Positions 1 through 8,442 of a DNA stretch of 64,000 bases are shown one piece after another; position 1 is the stretch's first letter; each line of letters starts with the position of its first letter. The DNA comes from Microcoleus sp. FACHB-672 (GTDB lineage Bacteria > Cyanobacteriota > Cyanobacteriia > Cyanobacteriales > Oscillatoriaceae), in contig NZ_JACJOU010000007.1 of NCBI RefSeq assembly GCF_014695725.1, forward strand, positions 248,001 through 312,000, written 5' to 3'. The position numbers and the translations under genes were made by a program. Below the pieces are notes generated by a model. The model had not been told where the DNA came from. It did not search any database and saw only the letters and a program-made list of their open reading frames with translations.

Positions 1-414
1 GATGCGCTCCGCCTCGGTGCCCACGAAGTGGTGGTCTCCCGCAATGCCGACGAGATGCAGAAGCACGCTGGTAGCTTTGATTTCATCCTCGATACCGTCT
101 CCGCCAATCACGACATCAACGCCTATCTCAACCTGCTTCGCCTTGACGGCAACATCACTCTTGTCGGCGCACCCGAAAAGCCAATGGATATCGCGGCATT
201 CAGCCTGATCGTGGGTCGTCGGAGTCTCTCCGGGTCTATGATCGGTGGAATTGCCGAAACCCAGGAGATGCTCGACTTTTGCGGCGAACATAACATCACA
301 GCCGATGTTGAAGTCATCCCCATCCAAAAAGTTAACGAAGCTTACGAAAGACTGCTCAAGTCCGATGTGAAATACCGCTTCTGTATCGATATGGCATCTC
401 TTAAATCTGAATAA
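1..414 (+). CDS. Zinc-type alcohol dehydrogenase, C-terminal part
   Basis: The reading frame is open at the left edge, so only the last 137 residues are visible. They match the end of the NAD(P)-binding Rossmann fold and the closing catalytic lobe of medium-chain zinc alcohol dehydrogenases of the YahK/AdhA type. The visible signatures are the FDFILDTVSA strand, the LVGAPEKP turn that follows the coenzyme fold, and the GGIAETQEMLDFCGEH helix typical of this subgroup. Such enzymes reduce aldehydes to alcohols with NADPH in the cytoplasm. The N-terminal zinc ligands lie outside the window, so completeness cannot be judged. The frame ends at TAA and a hairpin terminator follows about 80 bases later. 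The family call is firm; the substrate is unknown. Confidence 0.85.
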   Translation, partial: DALRLGAHEVVVSRNADEMQKHAGSFDFILDTVSANHDINAYLNLLRLDGNITLVGAPEKPMDIAAFSLIVGRRSLSGSMIGGIAETQEMLDFCGEHNITADVEVIPIQKVNEAYERLLKSDVKYRFCIDMASLKSE

Positions 415-492
415 CCGAGTGGAACCTCGAAGGAGTAATACCCAATTCGGTTAATTGTGACTCTTTTTTTGGGGAGTGTACAGTCGGCAATT

Positions 493-523
493 CGGGCGGG
501 TGTGTCTGTCGCACCCGATTTTT
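493..523 (+). terminator. Rho-independent terminator after the alcohol dehydrogenase
   Basis: CGGGTG (497-502) pairs with CACCCG (512-517) and is followed by a run of five T. It lies about 80 bases past the stop codon on the same strand. Confidence 0.6.
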
Positions 524-579
524 GGGTCGCTAACCCTAATCGGATTTGGCATTACATCCTTTAACAGCAATCCAAACAG

Positions 580-618
580 AAACCGCAGATAAACGGATAG
601 TTCGTTCATCTGCGGTTT
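580..618. repeat. Long perfect inverted repeat (hairpin)
   Basis: An 11-base arm at 580-590 (AAACCGCAGAT) is perfectly complementary to 608-618. AACG/CGTT inside the loop can extend the stem. There is no T tract on either side, so it looks more like an interspersed palindromic repeat than a terminator. It lies between the alcohol dehydrogenase and the convergent small gene. Confidence 0.5.
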
Positions 619-682
619 AATAATGAGTGCCGTCGGCTTGGTTCACGCACGGCACCGATAGCCAGCAAAAATACTTAATTTA

Positions 683-985
683 TCAGCAGGTTTTGCTGAT
701 CACCCGCACACGCCCTTGCACATCTAAATACCGTACCTTGCAACCTCCTGGTAGCTGCACCGAACCGACGCTTACAGGAGAATGACGAACTAATCTTAAT
801 TCTTCAGGATATCTGGGCTGGGGGTCGTTCTCTAACCAGATGGGCGGCACCATCATGGGATCATACTCAGCGATTGTATGGACAACACCAGGACGCTGTT
901 TTAGCTCAACCTTTTGGCCAGTGCGATATTTAATCACTTCTTCCTGGTCTAAATCTTCATCCATCCTGATTTGTACCGCAACCAT
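683..985 (-). CDS. Conserved hypothetical protein, about 100 residues
   Basis: I do not recognise a named family. The frame can open at 1048, but I prefer the internal ATG at 985: it is preceded by GGTGAGGAAGAAGTT, a good ribosome-binding site, and the product then starts MVAVQIRMDED. The protein is acidic at the N-terminus, soluble, without membrane segments or cysteine pairs. It contains a stretch around KVELKQRPGVVHTIAEYDPMM and a short beta-rich C-terminus (KVRYLDVQGRVRVI). It stands alone between the convergent alcohol dehydrogenase and the PAP2 gene upstream on the same strand. Function unknown. Confidence 0.55.
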   Translation of the reverse strand: MVAVQIRMDEDLDQEEVIKYRTGQKVELKQRPGVVHTIAEYDPMMVPPIWLENDPQPRYPEELRLVRHSPVSVGSVQLPGGCKVRYLDVQGRVRVISKTC

Positions 986-1125
986 AACTTCTTCCTCACC
1001 AAGCTGACTATCTATTATTAACTTAACGGTTAAATATGAAAAAGTCATAAAGACTTATAAATTTGTTACGAACGTTACTGTTTTTTTTTGAGAGTATCTA
1101 AATATAAGAAATTCTTAACATCGCC

Positions 1126-1163
1126 ATAAAAAATAGGAAACCCTTACATGGTAAAGGTTTCCT
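1126..1163 (-). terminator. Terminator of the PAP2 phosphatase gene
   Basis: AGGAAACC (1135-1142) pairs with GGTTTCCT (1156-1163). Read on the minus strand, the stem is followed by TATTTTTTA. It lies about 80 bases past the stop of the PAP2 gene. Confidence 0.65.
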
Positions 1164-1244
1164 GAAAATTAATGAACCAGGGAATAGGACTTAGGGAGAT
1201 CGAGCGATTAAAGATTACTCCAGCAGAAACTTGACAAAAATACT

Positions 1245-1934
1245 TTAATCTGGAGTAAGAGATTTATCCTCATTTTCACCGGCAGCAGAACGATAAAAGC
1301 TCCAAACTTCCAGACTGAGAATACAAGTCAACAGCCATACCAAGCCGGCTGAATATCCTGCAACCACATCAGTTGGCCAGTGAACGCCTAGATAAAGCCG
1401 GCTTAACCCAATCGCCGCAATTAACCCAATGCTTAGCGTTACAATCAACCAGCGCCACCGGGGAAAGCGATTTGCCACCAAAAACCCAATTAAACCGTAA
1501 ATCACCATCGAAACCATTGCATGACCGCTAGGGAAACTGTATTGACCCACATCAATCACGCGATCCCACAAAGCCGGCCTGTCACGGGAAAATAGAACTT
1601 TAAGCAAATAATTTAAGCCAACTGCGCCGGCTGCCGCAATCACCAAAGTTGTAGCTTCCGTCTGGCGCTTGAGGATTAGCAACAAAACTCCTAAGCCAAG
1701 ACAGATTACCAGCAAAAAAGTCGGTTCCCCCAAAAACGTCACACCAAGCATCAATTGATCCAGCAGCGGAGTGTGGGAGCGCTTCAGAGCGAGTAAAATT
1801 GCCGTGTCAATCGCTTGGGTTTCCTTATCGAGCACTTCATCAGCGATTTGGACAAAACCCCACATCGCGAAGGCGGCAACCAGCAGTCCTACAATCCGAA
1901 TTGTTGAGAGCAATGATAAAAGCTTATAACGCAT
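1245..1934 (-). CDS. PAP2-superfamily membrane phosphatase
   Basis: This 229-residue integral membrane protein carries the three-part acid phosphatase signature of the PAP2 family. Motif 1 is K112 to R119-P120 (KVLFSRDRP), motif 2 is PSGH at 135-138, and motif 3 has SR at 178-179, H185 and D189 (SRLYLGVHWPTD). The conserved His and Asp form the phosphotransfer centre that removes phosphate from lipids such as phosphatidic acid or undecaprenyl diphosphate. About six hydrophobic helices surround the motifs, with one near the N-terminus (residues 10-30). Family members act at the membrane in lipid or envelope precursor recycling; the exact substrate cannot be told from sequence. The gene is monocistronic, with its own terminator. 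Confidence 0.9.
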   Translation of the reverse strand: MRYKLLSLLSTIRIVGLLVAAFAMWGFVQIADEVLDKETQAIDTAILLALKRSHTPLLDQLMLGVTFLGEPTFLLVICLGLGVLLLILKRQTEATTLVIAAAGAVGLNYLLKVLFSRDRPALWDRVIDVGQYSFPSGHAMVSMVIYGLIGFLVANRFPRWRWLIVTLSIGLIAAIGLSRLYLGVHWPTDVVAGYSAGLVWLLTCILSLEVWSFYRSAAGENEDKSLTPD

Positions 1935-2183
1935 GATGTGCAGTATTTAGGGGGTTGCATGGGTGAGTCGTCTACAGCAAATTAGCCCAAACTTGGGCAA
2001 CACCGGCTCTTAGCCAGCCTTCTTTCTCCGCAGTGCGGCTGTAGGCGTTTGGCTGGCCGAAAGCGGTTATCGCTTTTATTCATCCTGCCGAAAAACTTAG
2101 CAGATTGACCACACCGGCACGCGCTTCAATCTTGGCTTAAACGAAACCTGCTTCAACAACCTTCGTCAAAGCTTCCTACCCAA

Positions 2184-3305
2184 ATGGTCATAGCGACAAT
2201 GATTCCAGTATCCAAAAAACATTTTTTTATCTTCCTTCTCACCATTGCGCTGTCCAGTCTGCCCAGCTGCCTTGGTCAACAGTCAACGACAATAGCAAAA
2301 CCGGCAGCCACCTCAGCACCCACGATCACTCAATCCAATGCAAAACCGGCAGCCACCTCAGCACCCACTATCGCCCAATCGAATCGTGATTTCCAATTAG
2401 GTATCCCTATTGACTGCGAGCTTGGCAAAGATTGCTTTATCATGCACCATTTAGACCGCGATCCAGGCCCAGAAGCCGTAGATTTTAATTGCGGTCGCTT
2501 AACCTATGACGAGCACAATGGCACAGACTTTGCCATCCCCGACGAAAAGACGATGGCTGCCGGTGTTGCCGTCAAAGCCTCAGCAGCCGGTAAAGTGCTG
2601 CGAGTACGCGATGGAGAACCCGACCGGCGAGTTGAAGATCAGACGACCAAACAAGCTGTAGAAGGCAAAGAGTGTGGCAATGGTGTCGTAATCGAACACG
2701 CTAACGGTTGGCAAACTCAATACTGCCACCTCCGCAATGGTAGCGTGGTTGCCCAAGCGGGAACCCAGGTTGAAAAAGGCGCTGTATTGGGCATGATCGG
2801 CTCATCAGGCTTAGCTTCCTTCCCCCACGTACATCTTAGTGTTCGTTACCAAGGTAAAGTTGTAGACCCCTTTGTTGGGCCAACTGATGAAACCGGCTGC
2901 AAAATCGAGGCGCGCCCGTTATGGGATCAACCCATTGCTTATACACCCACCGGCCTGATCCGTGCCGGCTTTTCCACTCAACCCCCTAAAATGAATGATC
3001 TGTGGGAAGGACGCTTTACTGAGACAACGTTCCCACAAGATAGTCCTGCCTTATTATTTTGGGTGCACGCCTATGGCGTCCTCAAAGGAGATACTCAGCA
3101 AGTCCGGATATTTGCTCCTGATGGTAAAGTCATTGTGGACGACAAACGAGAGATTAATGAATCAAATCGGGTGTGGATGAACTATGCCGGTAAACGTAAC
3201 AACAAAGAGCGTCCCTTGATTCCAGGCGTCTGGCGTGGCGAATATCAGTTGATGCGGGGTGATCGCGTATTAATTGATGTGAAGCGAGAAGTCGAACTCC
3301 AATAA
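2184..3305 (+). CDS. M23 (LytM-type) peptidase lipoprotein
   Basis: A 373-residue exported protein. The N-terminus is hydrophobic and ends in a lipobox-like LPSC with the acceptor at C29, so it is probably a lipoprotein. A 15-residue Ala/Pro/Thr-rich linker unit occurs twice (about residues 38-67). The zinc peptidase core shows HNGTD (H111, D115) and the HVH motif (H215, H217), the usual zinc ligands and catalytic residues of M23 endopeptidases. Such enzymes cut peptidoglycan cross-bridges or, in degenerate form, activate amidases. The C-terminal ~100 residues form an extra beta-rich domain I do not recognise. An alternative start at 2199 would shorten the N-terminus by five residues. Confidence 0.85.
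   Translation: MVIATMIPVSKKHFFIFLLTIALSSLPSCLGQQSTTIAKPAATSAPTITQSNAKPAATSAPTIAQSNRDFQLGIPIDCELGKDCFIMHHLDRDPGPEAVDFNCGRLTYDEHNGTDFAIPDEKTMAAGVAVKASAAGKVLRVRDGEPDRRVEDQTTKQAVEGKECGNGVVIEHANGWQTQYCHLRNGSVVAQAGTQVEKGAVLGMIGSSGLASFPHVHLSVRYQGKVVDPFVGPTDETGCKIEARPLWDQPIAYTPTGLIRAGFSTQPPKMNDLWEGRFTETTFPQDSPALLFWVHAYGVLKGDTQQVRIFAPDGKVIVDDKREINESNRVWMNYAGKRNNKERPLIPGVWRGEYQLMRGDRVLIDVKREVELQ
2296..2385 (+). repeat. Two tandem 45-base units inside the M23 gene
   Basis: Units 2296-2340 and 2341-2385 are near identical over the first 28 bases (CAAAACCGGCAGCCACCTCA and on) and diverge slightly after. The length is a multiple of three, so the duplication keeps frame and doubles the AKPAATSAPTI linker segment. 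Confidence 0.85.
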
Positions 3306-3419
3306 TTTTAAGCGCTCAATGGTTTACCATTTCAGACGATTTACACCAATTGCACTGACAATTGCTATAAACTCAACCGATGCCGCTATCAGTTCTTCTT
3401 CACAGGTTTAATTTGCACC

Positions 3420-3857
3420 GTGCTAGCCCCTAATGACTGGATCGGTATCATTTTCCGGCTCGGCCTTGCGATGCTTTTCGGTGCCGGCATTGGTTGGGAA
3501 CGTCAACTCAAGGGAAAACCGGCGGGTTTAAGAACACATATGCTGGTTAGCCTCGGGGCCGCAATTTTTGTGATCGTCCCGCTCCAACTCGGAACCGCTG
3601 AAGATGTTTCCGACACTATCAGCCGGGTGATGCAGGGAGTCTCAACCGGCATAGGTTTTCTTGGGGCTGGGGAAATTATTAGCCAGTCTCAGCAGGAAAC
3701 TGGAAAGTTTAAAATTCGTGGCTTAACCTCAGCGGCAGCAATTTGGGTTTCAGCGGCTTTGGGGGTTGCTGCCGGTTGTGGTCTATGGCAACTCGGAATA
3801 ATCGGGGTCACCCTATGTTTATTGATTCTCAGAATATTTAAGCTACTAGAAAAGTGA
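3420..3857 (+). CDS. MgtC/SapB-family membrane protein
   Basis: This 145-residue protein is the hydrophobic MgtC domain: about four transmembrane helices with the family's conserved pattern. RLGLAMLFGAGIGWERQ is followed by KPAGLRTHMLVSLGAA and then GIGFLGAGEII. In other bacteria MgtC proteins are linked to magnesium limitation and to modulation of the F1Fo ATP synthase; the role in cyanobacteria is not established. It lacks the C-terminal ACT-like domain of enterobacterial MgtC. Translation appears to start at a GTG (3420); there is no nearby ATG that keeps the first helix. It follows the M23 gene by 114 bases and may be transcribed separately. Confidence 0.85.
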   Translation: MLAPNDWIGIIFRLGLAMLFGAGIGWERQLKGKPAGLRTHMLVSLGAAIFVIVPLQLGTAEDVSDTISRVMQGVSTGIGFLGAGEIISQSQQETGKFKIRGLTSAAAIWVSAALGVAAGCGLWQLGIIGVTLCLLILRIFKLLEK

Positions 3858-3860
3858 TGC

Positions 3861-3885
3861 GGGCATGGGGCATGGGGCATGGGGC
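3861..3885. repeat. Heptanucleotide tandem repeat (GGGCATG)x3
   Basis: GGGCATG occurs three times in a row and is followed by GGGC. This is the short tandemly repeated repetitive (STRR) type known in filamentous cyanobacteria. The same GGGCATG word recurs in the dispersed repeats at 14.5, 41.3 and 46.5 kb. Confidence 0.8.
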
Positions 3886-3937
3886 GCTCAAAACTCTCTT
3901 TCCTCACTCATTCCTCAAAACTCCTTCAGCTCAGCAC

Positions 3938-4171
3938 TTAAGTCAGACATTCCCAAGCTTGAGCCACAACATCGCTGAGCCAGCGTCTTTGCACCTTGTC
4001 GAGGAGATTGTCGTCGGCTAGCACCTCAGCCATTAATTGGTCTAAGGATCGACCTTCAGATCGAGTAATTTTAATCACGCCGGCGATGGCAGCCGCGACC
4101 AACTCCTCATCGACCGGCTCGGTTTGCATCGCCACAATTTCTTGTTGATTGCTGGGAATGGGATAATTCAT
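3938..4171 (-). CDS. Small conserved hypothetical protein, 77 residues
   Basis: No named family recognised. The product is acidic, soluble and predicted helical, with a central EELVAAAIAGVIKITRSEGRS segment and a C-terminal RRWLSDVVAQAWECL helix; a Trp/Leu-rich end like this is common in small cyanobacterial regulatory or adaptor proteins. An alternative start at M15 (MQTEPVDEEL) is possible. It is encoded opposite to the MgtC-like gene and faces away from cruA. Coding potential is supported by the clean helical pattern and a compact frame, not by a strong ribosome-binding site. Confidence 0.55.
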   Translation of the reverse strand: MNYPIPSNQQEIVAMQTEPVDEELVAAAIAGVIKITRSEGRSLDQLMAEVLADDNLLDKVQRRWLSDVVAQAWECLT

Positions 4172-4333
4172 GGCAAGTTAAAGCAATTTATTTTGGTTTA
4201 AGAAACTAAGAAACTATGAGAACTGTGTAAACTTTTTTTAAGCTGTTTTAATTTCAGTATCCGGAAGTGTAGCGCACTTTGTACCCTTGTCTACTCTGTC
4301 TTTAGGTTATTTATCGGAGTTAATACCCCCCAA

Positions 4334-6496
4334 ATGAAAGAAATCCTCTACTTGGAAATTCCAACCCCGGACAGAGATGGGGTAAGACGCTGGTTGCAAG
4401 AAGATTTTCAGCCAGGAACTGGGGAGAAACTGCTCACCCCTGACGGCATCCGAGTGCTGTTTTCCCAGAACCAAGGCGGGGAAAGGGGGAGAGGAGAAAA
4501 GGGAGAGAGTCAAACCTCTCTCACCGCCTCAACTTTGCCCTCACCAACTGAGGAACTGTCAGTCTTTATTTGGTCGGTACAGCGAACAACGTATTTGAAG
4601 GTGTTTCGCTGGGTAGAAAAGCCGGTAGTTCGAGAAAGCCAACTGTTGGAGCATCTGACTGCCGGCCTGAGACAGCAGTTCCCCCATCAATATCCAGAAC
4701 CGCCGACGGTTGATCTGTCGCAGCAGTCTATCTTTGAGGCACTCGCACCGGCTTACCCACAAACCGTTAAATACTTTCAGAAATTCCCCAATGGTGAATA
4801 TGACCTCAAGCGCGTCTACTGGTGGGAACAACGCTGGCGGGAGGGGGTGCGGAATCCCCAAAAACCGCGTCAGGTTGTGTTCTCTGGGAAAGAGAGGGAC
4901 AGAGGAAGAGGAGGAGAACGAGAGCGATCTTCTCCAAACTCTACTTATGACCTAATCTATGTGGGGGGCGCTTTGGGCGTGATCCACGCAGCGGTAATGG
5001 CGAAGTTAGGCTACCGGGTGTTGCTACTGGAACGGCTGCCGTTTGGGCGAATGAATCGTGAGTGGAATATTTCCCGCAATGAGATTCAAAGCTTAATAGA
5101 TTTGGGTTTGTTTACCCCGATTGAGGTAGAAAGTATAATCGCACGGGAATACAAAGATGGGTTTCACAAGTTTTTTGATGCCAATAATCCACCGATAGCA
5201 AAAGCGCCGGTTCTTCACACCCCGAAGGTGCTGAATGTAGCGCTGGATGCTGAACATCTGCTGCGCTTGTGTGGGGAAAAACTTAAATCTGCCGACGGTG
5301 AGATTTGGGATGAAACCGAGTTTATCCGGGCAGATGTAGAACCGGCTCAAGTTACAGTTCAAACCAAGCATTTGCCCACCGGCAGCGAACGGCAAGCAAC
5401 AGGTCGTTTGCTGGTGGATGCGATGGGAACCGCTTCTCCCATTGCTTGGCAGCTCAACGGTGGGCGCGCATTTGACAGTGTATGCCCAACCGTAGGTGCA
5501 GTGATTGATAGCGGATTTGAGCCAGGGGTGTGGGATTCGCAGTATGGGGATGTGCTGAACACTCATGGGGATATCTCGCGAGGCCGGCAGCTGATTTGGG
5601 AGTTATTTCCGGCTGCCGGCGAGGAACTGACGGTTTATTTGTTCCACTACCATCAGGTAAACCCCACAAATCCAGGTTCCTTGCTGGAGATGTACGAGGA
5701 CTTTTTCACGATTTTGCCAGAGTATCGCCGGTGCGATATGGAGAAGCTGGTTTGGAAAAAGGCAACGTTCGGTTACATTCCCGGCCATTTTAGTATGGGC
5801 AGCAGTGATCGCAAAGTGGCAGTGGATCGGCTGATTGCGATAGGCGATGCCGCATCTCTCCAATCTCCCCTTGTCTTCACCGGCTTTGGTTCTTTGGTTC
5901 GCAATTTGCCGCGCTTAACTGAACTGCTGGATACTGCACTCAAGCACGATCTCCTCAGTGCCGGTCATTTGAACCAAATTCGCGCCTATCAAAGCAACGT
6001 CTCTGTGACTTGGCTGTTTTCTAAAGGCATGATGGTGCCGACGGGTAAATTCATCCGACCCCAGGAGATTAATGCCATCTTGAATACCTTTTTCGGGATT
6101 CTATCCCAGCAAAAAGAAGTCGTAGCCGAGACGTTTATTAAAGACCGAGTCGATTGGCTGACGTTTAACCGGCTCGCCCTAGAAGCCGCTTGGAAAAATC
6201 CATTCCTTTTAGTATGGATTCTTAATTTTGTCAACCTCAAAGATGTGCTGCGCTGGGGAGGTGCCTACTTAAGCTTTACCCTTGAGTCTCTCAATAGCTG
6301 GCTGTGGTGGTGGGTGCCATACTTCAGCCGGCGGGTTCAGCCTTGGCTAGAACCGCGTTATCCTGCGCTTTGGCTGTGGCTCCTGGCTATTAGCTACGCG
6401 CTCACAGATGGCTTAGGGCGTCCTCAGAAGAGTGCTCAGCTCTCAGCGATGGGTAGGGAAAGGCAAGTCGCTAAGTGTGAAGGGGAGTTTTTATAG
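4334..6496 (+). CDS. cruA: Lycopene cyclase, CruA type (FAD-dependent)
   Basis: A 720-residue flavoprotein. The dinucleotide-binding fold starts near residue 206 (DLIYVGGALGVIHAAVMAK, a variant of GxGxxG) and is followed by ERLPFGRMNREWNISR, a signature of the CruA/CruP lycopene cyclases of cyanobacteria and green sulfur bacteria. A second FAD contact is seen in the RLIAIGDAASLQSPLVFTGFG segment. CruA converts linear lycopene to gamma- or beta-carotene, the branch leading to membrane carotenoids. The last ~100 residues are hydrophobic and Trp-rich, fitting membrane attachment. Odd points are two low-complexity, Arg/Gly/Glu-rich segments (about residues 48-75 and 182-200) encoded by purine-only stretches; they look like repeat DNA captured in frame. 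CruA is favoured over CruP from the NREWNISR context, but by memory only. Confidence 0.8.
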   Translation: MKEILYLEIPTPDRDGVRRWLQEDFQPGTGEKLLTPDGIRVLFSQNQGGERGRGEKGESQTSLTASTLPSPTEELSVFIWSVQRTTYLKVFRWVEKPVVRESQLLEHLTAGLRQQFPHQYPEPPTVDLSQQSIFEALAPAYPQTVKYFQKFPNGEYDLKRVYWWEQRWREGVRNPQKPRQVVFSGKERDRGRGGERERSSPNSTYDLIYVGGALGVIHAAVMAKLGYRVLLLERLPFGRMNREWNISRNEIQSLIDLGLFTPIEVESIIAREYKDGFHKFFDANNPPIAKAPVLHTPKVLNVALDAEHLLRLCGEKLKSADGEIWDETEFIRADVEPAQVTVQTKHLPTGSERQATGRLLVDAMGTASPIAWQLNGGRAFDSVCPTVGAVIDSGFEPGVWDSQYGDVLNTHGDISRGRQLIWELFPAAGEELTVYLFHYHQVNPTNPGSLLEMYEDFFTILPEYRRCDMEKLVWKKATFGYIPGHFSMGSSDRKVAVDRLIAIGDAASLQSPLVFTGFGSLVRNLPRLTELLDTALKHDLLSAGHLNQIRAYQSNVSVTWLFSKGMMVPTGKFIRPQEINAILNTFFGILSQQKEVVAETFIKDRVDWLTFNRLALEAAWKNPFLLVWILNFVNLKDVLRWGGAYLSFTLESLNSWLWWWVPYFSRRVQPWLEPRYPALWLWLLAISYALTDGLGRPQKSAQLSAMGRERQVAKCEGEFL

Positions 6497-6532
6497 AGTT
6501 TAGCCCACTTATTTTTTGGGAATGGGCGGGGA

Positions 6533-6577
6533 TTAGGGGGTGTCTGTTTGCTTCTTGCCATCTCCCCCTGATTTTTC
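6533..6577 (+). terminator. Terminator after cruA
   Basis: AGGGGG (6535-6540) pairs with CCCCCT (6564-6569), followed by GATTTTTCC. It lies between the convergent cruA and the coiled-coil gene and may also stop transcription from the other side. Confidence 0.5.
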
Positions 6578-6605
6578 CAAAATTCCCCACGCCCAAGGCT
6601 TATTT

Positions 6606-8114
6606 TTACTTGATTCGGGGAAAGGTTGGCAGGTCAATTGCCGCCAGTGATTGGCGCTTTTTGGGGGGCTGCTGGGGATAAACGATTGGCGATGGCCAAT
6701 TTGGGAGTGCGGTGTCTGAAGTTCCGCTGGTGGCTGCCGGCTGGGGTTCGGGAGCATCGGAGTTCGGATTGGGTGGGTTGAAGATTAAATTTTGGCCCCG
6801 TTCCCGTGCTGGGTGTTCTGCTTCTGGCTTCGCGACTTCTCCAACTTCACTGTTTTGATTAGCAGCCGGTGCGAGTGCCGGCTCTGCTGCGGTAAGGGCA
6901 GCCGGTGAGTGGAGATTTGCAAGGGAGGCGGCTGAGTCAATCAATTGGGCTAACTCTTGCCACAGACGAGTTTCGGTGTTATTTGCTGCTGGGCTTGAGT
7001 CGTAAGGGTCTGCCGGCTCGCTTGGGGTGCTTAGATAATCATTCACCGGCAGATCGGGGGTTGCGGGTGTAATTAGGGAATCTAAAGGTTGAGAAGTTGC
7101 CCGCTCACTCATCTCTGCTCCTGGTGCCACCCAAGGTTTAATGGGATCTGCTTTACTGGCAATGGGCACCGGCGCATCAACGGTTGGATGTTGGAAGTTG
7201 AGTTGTTGAGTGAGCGCTTCTATTGTTCTTTCTTGATCTTCCGTTTCCTTGAGTTCTTCTTCCCCTGCGGCGATGATTTCGCTATTGGTGTCTTCCCTCA
7301 GCGCAGCTTCTTTCGATGCATTTGAGGACTCAGGCATCTCTAAACATTTTTCTAGGGCGGCTTTTAATTGCAAGGTGTGGCGTTGCTGCCGGTGTAGACG
7401 TGCGCGTAAATCCCGGCAGGTGGTTTCTGTTTGCAGAAGCCGGTGAGACTGTTCGCTGTATCGCTGCTGTGTAACGGTGCATTCCCGCTCGATTTGAGCC
7501 AGTCGTTGCTGACTGATTTCTAACTGCTCTGACAAGCTATAAATTAATTGTTTCTGGCACTGGGATTCTTGATAGGTGGTTGCGAGTTTGTGAGTCAGCT
7601 GGATGATGTGCGCTTGAGCGGCTTCTAAATCTTGGGTTCTTTGGGTTAATAGAGTTTCTTGGGATTGGGAGAGCGTTTGCTGCATCTGCACTGCATTTTG
7701 ACAGTTATGAAGTGCGTTTTCGACAGAAATTACACGCTGGCTTAGTTCATAGTTGCGCTGGCGAAGTTGTTGAACCAGTGCGATGAGATCGCCAAGATTC
7801 GTGATGCCGGCATCACTTTCTGACAAAAATGGTGCGGAAGTGGACCAAGGTGCAATGGCTGTTGTCTGGGGCTGTTCTGCCACGGGTGGCGGTGCCGGTT
7901 CCTCAACGGTTTTGCCCTCAATTTCATCGATCCTGATGGCGTTCGGGAAATTAATGGTTAGCCAGTCTTCGGCGTCTTGTTCTGACGGGTTAGCCGGCTC
8001 CTCATTCATGTTTGTCCAAGCGGCTGAGGCATCAGTACGTTGGGATGTGAGCGCACGCTCTGGGTCGTTTGCGTCCGGGAAATATGGGTTGTTGGACATA
8101 TCAGTTTTGCTCAT
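6606..8114 (-). CDS. Coiled-coil hypothetical protein, 502 residues
   Basis: No named family recognised. The N-terminal ~100 residues are polar and Pro/Ala-rich, with a conserved-looking DAEDWLTINFPN patch. Residues ~110-260 form a long heptad-patterned coiled coil (many Gln, Leu and Glu; for example LAQIERECTVTQQRYSEQ). The C-terminal half (~290-500) is low-complexity, rich in Pro, Ala, Ser and Asn, and probably disordered. There is no signal peptide and no membrane segment. The layout suggests a scaffold or filament-associated protein. It is divergent from the metallophosphoesterase gene and convergent with cruA. Confidence 0.6.
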   Translation of the reverse strand: MSKTDMSNNPYFPDANDPERALTSQRTDASAAWTNMNEEPANPSEQDAEDWLTINFPNAIRIDEIEGKTVEEPAPPPVAEQPQTTAIAPWSTSAPFLSESDAGITNLGDLIALVQQLRQRNYELSQRVISVENALHNCQNAVQMQQTLSQSQETLLTQRTQDLEAAQAHIIQLTHKLATTYQESQCQKQLIYSLSEQLEISQQRLAQIERECTVTQQRYSEQSHRLLQTETTCRDLRARLHRQQRHTLQLKAALEKCLEMPESSNASKEAALREDTNSEIIAAGEEELKETEDQERTIEALTQQLNFQHPTVDAPVPIASKADPIKPWVAPGAEMSERATSQPLDSLITPATPDLPVNDYLSTPSEPADPYDSSPAANNTETRLWQELAQLIDSAASLANLHSPAALTAAEPALAPAANQNSEVGEVAKPEAEHPARERGQNLIFNPPNPNSDAPEPQPAATSGTSDTALPNWPSPIVYPQQPPKKRQSLAAIDLPTFPRIK

Positions 8115-8442
8115 TGATGTGATCCAGAAATTTTAAAATGTTATTTACAGACTTGTGTTACTTTGTCAATAGTTATTCAATATTTAGAGGTTATCACGTA
8201 CCGCGCATCATTTAAAACCTCTATACTTCTATGCTTACAGCTATTAATAAGTAAGACACAAAATCTAGGCTCTGTGTAAATTTCCTGCCGACACTGTCCG
8301 GTTTAAGACTGCTGGAAAGCCCAAATTTCACAGTAAACAGTAAAAATTGTTACAGGAATATCTTCCCTAGCCTAACGTTCCTAGCCCTATCCTTGCGGGA
8401 CGGCGGGAAATTTACAGCATCTCATTTTGTTAACTTTTGATT
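8115..8442. other. Divergent intergenic region
   Basis: It separates the coiled-coil gene (minus) from the metallophosphoesterase gene (plus), so it should hold both promoters. It is AT-rich near 8150-8260. I see no clear operator, RNA or open frame. Confidence 0.4.

Noticed and set aside
5093-5566. 157-codon minus-strand frame within cruA
   Set aside because: It lies fully inside the FAD-enzyme gene, whose product has recognisable motifs; the antisense product is low in pattern and rich in Cys and Arg.
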